The position numbers and the translations under genes are program-made. From Variovorax ginsengisoli (GTDB taxonomy: Bacteria > Pseudomonadota > Gammaproteobacteria > Burkholderiales > Burkholderiaceae_C), in contig NZ_RCZJ01000001.1 of assembly GCF_006438845.1 (NCBI RefSeq), positions 310,001-374,000 of the forward strand: DNA of 64,000 nt, read 5' to 3'. How positions within the stretch are numbered: the stretch's first letter is position 1; each line of letters opens with the position of its first letter. A model generated the notes under the pieces. The model had not been told where the DNA came from, did no database searches, and saw only the letters and a program-made list of their open reading frames with translations. Positions 48,982 through 57,596 of this stretch are shown here, one piece after another.

Positions 48982-49787
48982 TCAAATCCCGTCAATGAGC
49001 ACTCCAATCCAGAAGCTGCTCGCACCGTGCCGCATTCGTTGCGGGCACTGGTCCGATGCCTGAGGTCCCGCCGGTGACGATGATGTCTTCGCTGTCAAGG
49101 CGCAGCGTTGGGGTTCTGAATCCACCAACGCGATCAGGCCGGGACTGACTCTCTCTGGCGCAAGTGCCGCCAGCGTTTCAGCGGGCAGTACTCCTTCTGT
49201 CAGCCCTGTGGCTGCAGTGGGCGCTAAGCAGTTCACGCGGATGTCGTACTTCTCACCCTCGATGGCGAGCGTCTGCATCAACCCCACCAAGGCCATTTTG
49301 GCGCGCCGTAGTTGGCCTGAACGAAGTTGCCATAGAGTCCGGACGACGATGTGGTGAAGACGATGCGACCATGGCGGCGCTCGCGCATTCCAGCCCAGAC
49401 CGCGTGAGTACAGTGCACGGCCCCCATCAAGTGCACTTCGAGCACGAGGCGGAAATCGTCGAGCGTCATCCTCGCAAAGCTCTTGTCGCGCAGGATGCCG
49501 GCGTTGTTGATGAGGATGTCCACTTTCCCCCATTGCGCCTCAGCGGCCGCGACCATCGCCTCGACCTGCGCGGGCTGGGTGACATTGGCGTCGTTGGCGA
49601 TCGCGCTGCCGCCGGCGCGAGAGATTTCGTCCACAAGGGCACCGGCCGGTGAGTCCGGGCTTTTGCCCCCAACGTCGTTCACGACGACGCGGGCACCGTG
49701 TTTGGCGAGTTCGAGGGCGTGGGCGCGGCCGAGGCCGCGTCCGGCTCCGGTGACTATCGCCACCTTGTCGGCAAGGATCCTGTGCAT
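48982..49787 (-). pseudogene. Short-chain dehydrogenase gene broken by a frameshift
   Basis: The first 170 or so codons encode an SDR with cofactor motif TGAGRGLG, NNAG and active-site TSSSGLYGNFVQANYGAPK. At about 49290-49300 the frame breaks: one extra base (GCGCGGCC instead of GCGCGCC) would restore YGAAKMALVGLMQTLAIEG, which continues in the next frame to VNCLAPTAATGLTEG. Past about codon 240 the similarity to SDRs of the MFE-2 type fades, so the C-terminus may hold a second change. Start taken as ATG 49787. Sequencing error is possible. Confidence 0.8.
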
Positions 49788-49962
49788 CGTGATTCGCATT
49801 GATGGCGCGCCGGGTCGGCGTGGCGCCAGTTTGATGACACTCCCACGGAGGGGCTATGGCAAGCGGTGCCATAAGGTGAGCCTCCCTGGTGTGAGCCGCA
49901 ACCATGTGCGCCGGGGCCAGCGTTGAGGGTCCGGCCGGTCACCAACGCGATGACATGGCAGC

Positions 49963-52638
49963 TTAAGGCGACCTCGCGCGAAGCACGACCAAAGCCTGAT
50001 AGCGCGTCCCGACGCCGAGCTTGACGAAGATATTGCGCATGTGCCATTTCACAGTCTCGGGTGAAAGGCCGAGTCCCCGTGCGATCTCCTTGTTGGGCAG
50101 CGCATCGGACAGGAGACGCGCAATCTCTTCCTCGCGCGTGCTCAATGCAATGGCCGGCACCACCGAATGGGGTGCAAGGCGTGCAGCGGCCATGACGCTC
50201 AACGCGCTGGCGTGGAGCGGCCCGAAACCAGACGCTGCACGAAGGCGGTCTGCGTGGAAGGCAAGCAGGGTGTCGGCGTTCCCTGCGAGCGCGTCGGCCA
50301 GCAGATTCGGCACGTCGGGATGCGCATCGAGCAGGCTGCGCACGAGCCCGAGCTTCGCACCCAGGCGCAGGCCCTCTCGCGCGTGTCGTGCCGCGTTCTC
50401 GAGGTCGCCGAGTTCGCGGTCCATCGTCGCATGCTGAAAATGCAGTGCGGCCACACGACGGTGCCGGCCACGTCGCCGGCAGATGTCGATCAGTCCGGCG
50501 ATGCGCGTGCGCGCAAGTTCCGAGCGGCCGTGGTGAATGTGCACCAGTATCTCGGCACGGTCCGCGACCACGGCGACTTCGCTCAAGGTCGTGCTTTCCT
50601 CGTTCTCGTACGCTTTGCGCAGGCCGGCAATCTGCTTCCACGCGGAATCTGCAGAGACGGACTCATGGCGCAACAGGTGCAGCCTCAGCTGCTCCAGCAA
50701 TGCATACGACATCAACCGGTCGAGCTTGCGCGTCTCGGCATAGGCGTGGAGCTCGATGGCAATACGCAGTGCATCTCCCGTACGGCCTTGCAGCGCGTGG
50801 GCGCGGCAGATCGCGAGCATGACGCGCAGCAGCGTGTCGGGCAGCGACCGCTGTTTAAGCTCTCCCAGGCGAGCTTCCAGGCCGAGCACGCCACGCAAGT
50901 CGTTGAGCTCGTACAGCGTCTCGCCGAGCAGGCCGGTCGCGAGCACCGCGGCATCGATGCAAGCCGGGTCGGTCGCGCCATTGGCCTCGCAGCTTTCAAG
51001 GACTTCGCGGTAGGTGCGCTCGGCCGCATCCATTCGGCCCTCGAGCGCATGGCTCAGTCCAGCCATGCAGCGGCCGGTCAGCGATCCGAACAAGGTACCG
51101 CGTGGCGTGGCAATCGCATTGCCTTCAGCGTTCCGCTGAACGTCTCGCGCACGTTGGTAGTCGTTGCGGTAGATGTGGATCCAGGAGACGACGTTCCGCT
51201 CGGCGGCCAGCGTGATCTCGTCGGCGCTCGGCGCTGCACTTGCGCCAGAGTCCGCGAGCAGGGCGGCGGCGGCGTCCATGTCGTCGAGGAACACCGCGAG
51301 CCAGCATTGCAAGACACGCATCCGCCTGCGCGTGGAGCGATCGCCCCGACGCACATCGCGCTCCAGCCCGGCCAGCATGAGTGCGCAATCGACGAAGCGA
51401 TGCTCCATCAGGGCCAGCAAAGTGTTCCAGAGCTGTAGGCGGGGGTGCTGCGAGGACGCGCATGGCGGCACCAGCCGCACCAATTCGGCGAGCGCTTCGT
51501 GCTGGCCGGACTTGAACAAGTCGCCGGCCCAGCCCTCGACCAGATCGGCAGCGCGTTGCATGTCGGCAGCTGCCACCGCCTGCCGTACTGCATCGCACTG
51601 CCTTCCTCGATCGGCCAGATGGTTGCTCGCGATCCGATGCGTTTCGCGCCGGAGCGTGCTCGGCAGCATCGCGAATTGTTGTTGGAGGTACAACCCCAGC
51701 GTCGGATGCAATCGCCACCCGTCGACATCTCCGCTCGACGTATGCGTGAGAAACCCGGTATCGGTGAAGCGCTCCAGAAACGAGGCACATTCGGCCGGTG
51801 GCCGCCCACTGATTTGCGCAGCCAGGCTCGTATCGAAGATCTCCACGCACGACAGCCGCGTCAGCATGCGGCGTTGGCGCTGGTTCAGCCGGGTCATCAC
51901 TTCGGCTTCGAGCAGCTCGCAGGCACCGCGCAGCGATGCGTCATGTGCAAGTCCTTCAGGCGCTGTTCGCCCGATCGACGCCACCGCCGTGGCCCAGCCG
52001 CCCGATGCCCGGTGCCAGCCTTGCAGATTGGCTCGTGCCGAGGAGAAGACCCGCGCGCCGAGTTGCCATTGCCACAGTGCCTCGGCTTCTGCGGCGGTGA
52101 ATGCCAGGTCGGCGGCGTCGAACTCGAGCAGTTGCCCGTGCGAGCGCAGTCGGCCCAGCGAAAGAGGCAGCTGCGCACGACTTGCAAACACGCACTGCAG
52201 TCGTGGCGGGGCGTGGTCGAGCAGAGGCTGAAGACCTTGGAGGACGGACGTATCGCGCAGGTGTTGCAAGTCGTCGAATACAACGATCAAACGTCGCTTG
52301 ATCAGCCCAGCCGCCCGCGTCAACGCGATGGCGATGTGGGCGAGTGCCGTCTCTTCGTCTTCTGGAAGGTCCTGGGGAAGCACCGATGCAAGCTCAGGCT
52401 GGGCCTCGGCGCAGCGCAAGAGCAGCTGCCGAGCCAGGGGCGACCCGCCATTCAGCCAGACGAACGTGGTGCGCCCCGAACTCGCCTTGCGTGCCCACGT
52501 CTGCAGAATCGATGTCTTGCCGCTTCCGAGCGGTGCGGTGATGACGACGCAACGCAGCTCGCGTGCTTGCTGCAGCGGCTCGAGCAAACGCGGACGTGGC
52601 ATAGGCGTGTCACGCGATGGGGCTCGGCGGGATGTCAT
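49963..52638 (-). CDS. MalT-like LuxR-family regulator (STAND ATPase)
   Basis: 891 residues. P-loop APLGSGKT (K41), Walker B-like LIVVFDDLQHL, a long helical repeat region (about 330-780) of TPR-like type for sensing, and a C-terminal LuxR HTH: LSTREEEIARLLSDALPNKEIARGLGLSPETVKWHMRNIFVKLGV. ATG 52638 chosen; GTG 52647 is an alternative. It is divergent from the Bug-receptor operon and probably activates it. Such regulators are activated by a small inducer and ATP. Confidence 0.92.
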   Translation of the reverse strand: MTSRRAPSRDTPMPRPRLLEPLQQARELRCVVITAPLGSGKTSILQTWARKASSGRTTFVWLNGGSPLARQLLLRCAEAQPELASVLPQDLPEDEETALAHIAIALTRAAGLIKRRLIVVFDDLQHLRDTSVLQGLQPLLDHAPPRLQCVFASRAQLPLSLGRLRSHGQLLEFDAADLAFTAAEAEALWQWQLGARVFSSARANLQGWHRASGGWATAVASIGRTAPEGLAHDASLRGACELLEAEVMTRLNQRQRRMLTRLSCVEIFDTSLAAQISGRPPAECASFLERFTDTGFLTHTSSGDVDGWRLHPTLGLYLQQQFAMLPSTLRRETHRIASNHLADRGRQCDAVRQAVAAADMQRAADLVEGWAGDLFKSGQHEALAELVRLVPPCASSQHPRLQLWNTLLALMEHRFVDCALMLAGLERDVRRGDRSTRRRMRVLQCWLAVFLDDMDAAAALLADSGASAAPSADEITLAAERNVVSWIHIYRNDYQRARDVQRNAEGNAIATPRGTLFGSLTGRCMAGLSHALEGRMDAAERTYREVLESCEANGATDPACIDAAVLATGLLGETLYELNDLRGVLGLEARLGELKQRSLPDTLLRVMLAICRAHALQGRTGDALRIAIELHAYAETRKLDRLMSYALLEQLRLHLLRHESVSADSAWKQIAGLRKAYENEESTTLSEVAVVADRAEILVHIHHGRSELARTRIAGLIDICRRRGRHRRVAALHFQHATMDRELGDLENAARHAREGLRLGAKLGLVRSLLDAHPDVPNLLADALAGNADTLLAFHADRLRAASGFGPLHASALSVMAAARLAPHSVVPAIALSTREEEIARLLSDALPNKEIARGLGLSPETVKWHMRNIFVKLGVGTRYQALVVLRARSP

Positions 52639-52675
52639 GTGGCGCACAACCTGATTCTAGGTAGGGGACCACCCA

Positions 52676-52694
52676 CCCACCCGTTTTGGGTGGG
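52676..52694. promoter_or_regulatory. Perfect inverted repeat in the divergent regulator/operon gap
   Basis: CCCACCC (52676-52682), GTTTT, GGGTGGG (52688-52694). No T-run follows, so it is not a terminator. It sits midway between the MalT-like gene and the operon start, a natural operator position. Confidence 0.5.
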
Positions 52695-52761
52695 ACGCAC
52701 CCCGACGGAAGGTTGAAGAATCGCTGAACGGGACCCACCGGATGGTGCCGAGGAGACAAAC

Positions 52762-53766
52762 ATGAGAGCAACCTGCCTGATTCGCCGCATCTCGCGCAGC
52801 TGTGCCATCGCCTTGTGCATCAATGCCGTTGCATTGCCCATGGGGACGGTCGCTCACGCGGCGGATTACCCCGAGCGTCCTGTCAAGATCATCCTTGGCT
52901 TCGCCCCCGGTGGGGCGACGGATGGCTTGGCGCGCATTCTTGCGCGCATGCTGAGCGAGCGCATGGGCCAGCAGTTCATCGTCGACAACAAACCCGGCGC
53001 CGCCACGCGGATCGGCATCGAAGCTGCACAGAAGGCCAGTGCCGACGGCTACACGATCGGCCTCGCGACGGCCGTCACGACAGCTTTTCCGCTGATGTTC
53101 GACGGCGTGAGTTTCGCCCCCGACAAAGACTTCGTGCCGATCTCGATGCTCGGTCGCGCGCCGACCTTCCTGATGGTGCGCAAGGATCTCCCCGCCCAGA
53201 ATTACAAGGAGTTCGTGGCGCTCGGCAAGAAGGACGGCAAGCTCACGCTCGGACACCCCGGAAACGGCAGCAATCCGCACATCGCAGGCCTTACGCTGGC
53301 TCGCGCCGAGGGCATGCCCGTCACGTCGATTCCGTACAAGGGGACCCAGCCGGCCGCCACCGCGGTGGGGGCGGGCGAGGTCGACTTCGCGATGATGGAG
53401 TACGCGGTGGCTCGGCCGATGGTCGAAGCCGGCAAGGCTCGGCTGCTGGCCGTGACCGAACCCAGGCGATCCGCCATTCAGCCTGACATTCCGACCGGCC
53501 GGGAGGTCGGCATCACCAAAGACGTGGAAGGTCTGACCCCTTGGTTCATGATGTTCGCGCCGATCGGGACGCCGAAGCCGGTGGTCGATGCACTGAACAA
53601 ACAGTTGCGCGAGGTCCTGGCAACGGCTGAAGTGCGGCAGCAACTTGCGCAGTTGGGCGTGGAGCCCGAATCCAGTTCGGCGGCAGAGGCGGCGAGCTAC
53701 TTCAACGCGCAGCGTGCACGCGTCAGCAAGCTGGGGGACGAGCTGAAACTCTCTCTGAAGAACTGA
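52762..53766 (+). CDS. Bug-family tripartite tricarboxylate transporter receptor
   Basis: Periplasmic solute-binding protein of 334 residues with a Sec signal (cleavage near AHA-ADYPERP) and the Bug hallmarks YPERPVKIILGFAPGGATDGLAR, VDNKPGAATRIGIEAA and SIPYKGTQPAATAVGAGEVDF. AGGAG is six bases before the ATG. Bug receptors bind carboxylates; membrane TctA/TctB partners are not in this window, as is common. First gene of a five-gene operon. Confidence 0.95.
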   Translation: MRATCLIRRISRSCAIALCINAVALPMGTVAHAADYPERPVKIILGFAPGGATDGLARILARMLSERMGQQFIVDNKPGAATRIGIEAAQKASADGYTIGLATAVTTAFPLMFDGVSFAPDKDFVPISMLGRAPTFLMVRKDLPAQNYKEFVALGKKDGKLTLGHPGNGSNPHIAGLTLARAEGMPVTSIPYKGTQPAATAVGAGEVDFAMMEYAVARPMVEAGKARLLAVTEPRRSAIQPDIPTGREVGITKDVEGLTPWFMMFAPIGTPKPVVDALNKQLREVLATAEVRQQLAQLGVEPESSSAAEAASYFNAQRARVSKLGDELKLSLKN

Positions 53767-53800
53767 GCGTGGCTGTGGTTTCAAGCGCAGGAGGGATTGC

Positions 53801-54661
53801 ATGACCGGCGACCAGACGGAAGGATTCGAGGTCGCCACGTTGCATGTGGAAGCCGGAATTGCGGAGTTCGTGCACGACCAGCCCCGGGCCCGGAATCCGC
53901 TCGGGCAACCGCTGCGCCGCGATTACGTGCGCATGCTCGATCGCATCGAAGGCGACACGGAAGTCCGCGTGCTGATCCTTCGTGGCTCGGGCGGAAGTTT
54001 CAGCGCCGGTGGCGATGTTCGCGAGATGACGGCGCGACTGGAACAGCCCGAGCAGCACTCCGAGGCGTCGACACGTCAGCGCATCGAGAGGGACAACGCC
54101 TGGCTGCGGCGCCTGCTCGAACTGCGCGCGGTGGTGATTGCGGCAGTCGACGGCGCCGCATTCGGTGGGGGCTTCGGTCTCGCGTTGCACGCCGACCTGG
54201 TGATCGCCACGCCGGAGGCACGCTTCTGCATGTCATTCGCCCGCGTCGGTGCTGTCCCCGATTTCGGAGCGCACCATCTGTTGCAAAGGGTGGCGGGGCT
54301 TGGTGCCGCGCGCGACCTTCTGATCACCGGACGAAGCATCGACGCGCACGAAGCGCGCCGCATGCACATCGTTCATGCGATCCATCCGGCCGACAAGCTT
54401 GCCGAGCGTGCACGCGAAGCAGCACGCAGGCTTTGCGATGGACCGGCAGAAGTGTTTGCTGCTACCAAACGGCTGCTCGCCCAGAGCGCTCATGCCGACT
54501 ACCGCGAGATGGGTGCACTCGAAGCTGTTGCGCAGGGCATTGCGATGAGTGCGGACTACCACCAGGACGCAGCCCGCCGCTTCACAGCCAAGCAGGCATT
54601 GGCCTACGACTGGGATCGCGATGCCAGCGAACTCGGCTTTCAACCGGACAACCGAACGTGA
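53801..54661 (+). CDS. Enoyl-CoA hydratase/isomerase family protein
   Basis: 286-residue crotonase-fold enzyme. CoA-binding and oxyanion segments are RGSGGSFSAGGDVREM and AAVDGAAFGGGFGLALHADLVIA. The position of the usual second catalytic Glu is occupied in FARVGAVPDFGAHHLL by Asp, so the reaction may be isomerisation or another crotonase chemistry. AGGAGG precedes the ATG. Overlaps the next gene (GTGA). Confidence 0.92.
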   Translation: MTGDQTEGFEVATLHVEAGIAEFVHDQPRARNPLGQPLRRDYVRMLDRIEGDTEVRVLILRGSGGSFSAGGDVREMTARLEQPEQHSEASTRQRIERDNAWLRRLLELRAVVIAAVDGAAFGGGFGLALHADLVIATPEARFCMSFARVGAVPDFGAHHLLQRVAGLGAARDLLITGRSIDAHEARRMHIVHAIHPADKLAERAREAARRLCDGPAEVFAATKRLLAQSAHADYREMGALEAVAQGIAMSADYHQDAARRFTAKQALAYDWDRDASELGFQPDNRT

Positions 54662-55875
54662 CCACCAAGACATCCACCCGCAACGGCCCGCTCGCGGGTT
54701 TGCGCGTGATCGACATCTCCACCATCGTCGCTGCGCCGACGGCCGCGGCGCTGCTGTGCGACTACGGCGCCGACGTCCTGAAGATCGAACTGCCAGAAGG
54801 TGGCGATGGCCTGCGCACCTTTGCGCCCTTCAAGGACGAAAAGTCAATCTGGTGGAAGGTCCTCAACCGGGACAAGCGCCTCGCCTCGCTCGACCTGCGG
54901 AAGACCGAAGGCCGAGAACTGTTCCTGAGGTTGATCGCGCAGGCGGACGTGTTGATGGAAAACTTCCGACCTGGAACGCTGGCGGGTTGGCGACTCGACG
55001 CCCAGACCTTGTGGAGGGCGCAGCCGCGCCTTGTCATCCTTCGGGCCACCGCCTTCGGACAGGACGGCCCTTACAAGGACCGACCCGGCTTCGCCCGAAT
55101 CTTCGAAGCCATGGGCGGGATGACTTACATCACGGGGGAGGCCGACGGCCAGCCCATGCATGTCGGCTACCCGATCGGCGACTCGATCGGTGGGCTTTTC
55201 GGGGCGCTGGGCGTGATGTCGTCGCTGTGGAAGCAGGCCCGCGATCCGGCTGCGAGCGGCGAGGAAATCGATTTGTCGATGACCGAAGGCGTGCTCAAGC
55301 TGCTCGATTTCTTGACGTTGAAACACGATCTGCTCGGTGAATCGCACGGACGTTCCGGGAACGTGAGCCAGTACGCGGCGCCCACGGGGGTGTACCCGAC
55401 GCGCGATGGCCATTGGGTGTCGCTCTCTGGGAGCACCAACGCGCTGTATGCCCGCAACTGCCGCGCCATCGACAGACCCGATCTCGTCGACGATCCCCGC
55501 TTCCGCCGCAACATCGACCGATGCAAGCATGCGGGCGCGATCAACCTGATCTTCAGCGACTGGTTCGCGGACAACGATCTCGCCCACGTGCTCGCTCGCT
55601 TCGAGGCCTGTGAAGGCGCGATCGCACCGGTCTACTCTGCCAAGCAGATCATCGAAGACCCGCAGGTGCGCGCCCGCGGGTTCCTGCGATCGGTGGAGGA
55701 CGAGGACTTCGGCGAGGTCCGGATCCCTGGCGTGGTGCCTCGCTTCGGCAACCATGCCTGTGCGCCGCAGCGGACGGCGCGCGGCATCGGCGCGGACAAC
55801 GAACAGGTGTTCGGCGAGCAACTCGGTCTTCCGGAAGAGGAGATCGCGCGGCTGGTTCGGGACGGGGTGATCTGA
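54658..55875 (+). CDS. Family III CoA transferase (CaiB/BaiF)
   Basis: 405 residues from GTG 54658, overlapping the preceding stop. Moves CoA between carboxylic acids. Motifs: PLAGLRVIDISTIVAAPTAA, LLCDYGADVLKIE, LDLRKTEGRELFLRLIAQADVLMENFRPG with the catalytic Asp position (ADV), and GFGQ-like AFGQDGPYKDRPGF. Likely activates the acid imported with help of the Bug receptor. Confidence 0.94.
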   Translation: MTTKTSTRNGPLAGLRVIDISTIVAAPTAAALLCDYGADVLKIELPEGGDGLRTFAPFKDEKSIWWKVLNRDKRLASLDLRKTEGRELFLRLIAQADVLMENFRPGTLAGWRLDAQTLWRAQPRLVILRATAFGQDGPYKDRPGFARIFEAMGGMTYITGEADGQPMHVGYPIGDSIGGLFGALGVMSSLWKQARDPAASGEEIDLSMTEGVLKLLDFLTLKHDLLGESHGRSGNVSQYAAPTGVYPTRDGHWVSLSGSTNALYARNCRAIDRPDLVDDPRFRRNIDRCKHAGAINLIFSDWFADNDLAHVLARFEACEGAIAPVYSAKQIIEDPQVRARGFLRSVEDEDFGEVRIPGVVPRFGNHACAPQRTARGIGADNEQVFGEQLGLPEEEIARLVRDGVI

Positions 55876-55876
55876 C

Positions 55877-56596
55877 ATGAGCGACGTCAACATCCGCCGC
55901 GACGAAGGTGTATTGACTCTCGAGATCGACCGCCAGAGCAAACGCAACTCGATCGACTTGCCAATGTTCGATTTGCTTGCGCGCGAGTTCAAAAACGCGA
56001 ACGCCGACGATGACGTGCGCGCGGTGCTGCTCTGCGGTGCAGGCGACGGGTTCTGCGCGGGGCACGACCTGAAGGCGTTCGACCAATGGCCGCAGTCGGC
56101 TGACGATCCGGTGCCGCGGTTTCTGCATGCGTTGGCCGCCTTGCGCAAGCCACTCATCATCGCCATTCAAGGCTGGGCCGTGGGCATCGGTGCAACCGCA
56201 CTGCTGCACGCCGATTGGGTGGTCGCTGCGCCGCGCACGTCACTGCGCTTTCCGTTTCTCGACCTTGGCATCGCGCCTGAAGCGGGCAGCAGCTTGTTGC
56301 TGGCGCGAGCCGTGGGCTCTTTGCGCGCTCGCCAGTTGCTGTTGGGTGCAGAGCCGATCGACGGCGAGACGGCGCATGCGTGGGGCCTGGTGACCGAACT
56401 GCAGCCCTCTGCAGCGTTGCGCGCAGCAGCTGTTCACCGCGCGAAGCTGCTGGCGGCCAAGCCCCCCCCGATGTTCAAGCGCGTCAAGGACTGGCTTTCG
56501 CTCGAAGGCGATCTTCATGCGCGGATCGACGAGGAGATCTCGGCCATCAACCAGTCCGTCATGGAGCGCCGCAAGGCCGGAGAGGGCGGCACATGA
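55877..56596 (+). CDS. Enoyl-CoA hydratase/isomerase family protein
   Basis: 239-residue crotonase enzyme, one base after the CoA-transferase stop. Contains GAGDGFCAGHDLKAF and AIQGWAVGIGATALLHADWVVAA, then LGIAPEAGSSLLLARAVG with the acidic residue of the active site. Diverged from the first hydratase in this operon, so the two likely act on successive intermediates. Confidence 0.93.
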   Translation: MSDVNIRRDEGVLTLEIDRQSKRNSIDLPMFDLLAREFKNANADDDVRAVLLCGAGDGFCAGHDLKAFDQWPQSADDPVPRFLHALAALRKPLIIAIQGWAVGIGATALLHADWVVAAPRTSLRFPFLDLGIAPEAGSSLLLARAVGSLRARQLLLGAEPIDGETAHAWGLVTELQPSAALRAAAVHRAKLLAAKPPPMFKRVKDWLSLEGDLHARIDEEISAINQSVMERRKAGEGGT

Positions 56597-57303
56597 AGCG
56601 CGCACACATCGTCTATTGCCATCCGGAACCCAAGTCCTTCGTCGGCGCCATGGCAGCGACCGCACGCGCCAGCCTGGAGCGCACGGGGTGGCAGGTCACG
56701 ATCTCCGATCTCTATGCCAAGCAGTTCAACCCTGTGGCGAGCGTCGAGGACTTCGGAAGCCGCAGCAACCCCGAGCACCTCGTCTATTCGCTCGAGCAGC
56801 GCCACGCGCGCGAACATGGAACGCTGGCGCGGGACATCGTCGACGAACTCGAGCCCGTCCTCGAGTCAGAGTTGCTCGTCTTCGCGTTTCCGGTCTTCTG
56901 GTTTTCCGTGCCCGCCATGCTCAAGGGCTGGTTCGACCGCGTTCTGTTGTCGGGCACCTTCTACGGTGGGCGCCGCGTTTACGACCGTGGCGGCATGGCG
57001 GGCCGCAAGGCCATCGTGCTGACCTCGCTGGGTGGAAGAGAGCACATGTTCGGCCCTGAAGCTATTCACGGCGACCTGACCATGGGCATGCTGCGCCACG
57101 TCATGCAAGGCACGCTCGGCTATGTGGGGTACGAGGTGTACGAGCCCTTCGTGGCGTTTCATGTGCCCTACGTGACCGACGATGCGAGGCGCGGACTCCT
57201 CACGTCGCTCGATGAGCAAATCACGGCGCTAGACCAGCGGAAGCTTTTCCAGATGCCGGAACTGGGCGATTTCGACGAGCAATTTAGGCCAAGAGTTGGA
57301 TGA
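56593..57303 (+). CDS. NAD(P)H:quinone oxidoreductase, flavodoxin-like
   Basis: 236 residues, NQO1/KefF/MdaB type: N-terminal HIVYCHPEPKSFVGAMA for FMN/FAD phosphate, LLVFAFPVFWFSVPAMLKGWFDRV for the isoalloxazine site, and LTSLGGREHMFG. ATGA overlap with the preceding gene. In this operon it may reduce a quinone or enone intermediate. Its stop overlaps a further ATG at 57300. Confidence 0.92.
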   Translation: MKRAHIVYCHPEPKSFVGAMAATARASLERTGWQVTISDLYAKQFNPVASVEDFGSRSNPEHLVYSLEQRHAREHGTLARDIVDELEPVLESELLVFAFPVFWFSVPAMLKGWFDRVLLSGTFYGGRRVYDRGGMAGRKAIVLTSLGGREHMFGPEAIHGDLTMGMLRHVMQGTLGYVGYEVYEPFVAFHVPYVTDDARRGLLTSLDEQITALDQRKLFQMPELGDFDEQFRPRVG

Positions 57304-57482
57304 CGGGTGTGACCACCGATGTTCGGATGGACCCAGGGCCGGGCTCGATTTGGCTCATGGCGGACCACGACTTTCAAGACATGACGAGCGTCCCGCGTTG
57401 CCGGTATGGGGTCGACGAGGGCAGCAGCCTGGCGCAGATGGTCCGGCTCGTTCAGAAAGCGCTTAAGGTCGCGCCTATCTGA
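57300..57482 (+). CDS. Possible interrupted sixth gene of the operon
   Basis: 60 codons in an ATGA overlap with the quinone reductase gene, the same coupling used by its neighbours. The protein (MTGVTTDVRMDPGPGSIWLM...) matches nothing I recognise, and its stop lies at the edge of phage-like sequence. It may be the 5' stump of a gene cut by the prophage, or a chance frame. Confidence 0.35.
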   Translation: MTGVTTDVRMDPGPGSIWLMADHDFQDMTSVPRCRYGVDEGSSLAQMVRLVQKALKVAPI

Positions 57483-57596
57483 AAGGAATTGGGCGGCGCG
57501 TTTACAAACCGGCGCGAGCTTAACGGCAAGGACGGAAAGCCGGTGCAGACGCAGACCGAGTCGGTGCAGTTCTACCTGCCGGACAATGGCCGCTGA
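57483..57596 (+). pseudogene. 3' remnant of a phage small terminase subunit
   Basis: Frame reading KELGGAFTNRRELNGKDGKP..., ending TGA inside the start of the large terminase. The segment ELNGKDGKPVQTQTE resembles the C-terminal tail of small terminase proteins, which often carry TGKDGGP. Its N-terminal part is missing: the in-frame codon just before is a stop. With a one-base shift the match could extend upstream by a few residues (AYLK). Marks the left edge of the prophage. Confidence 0.6.
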
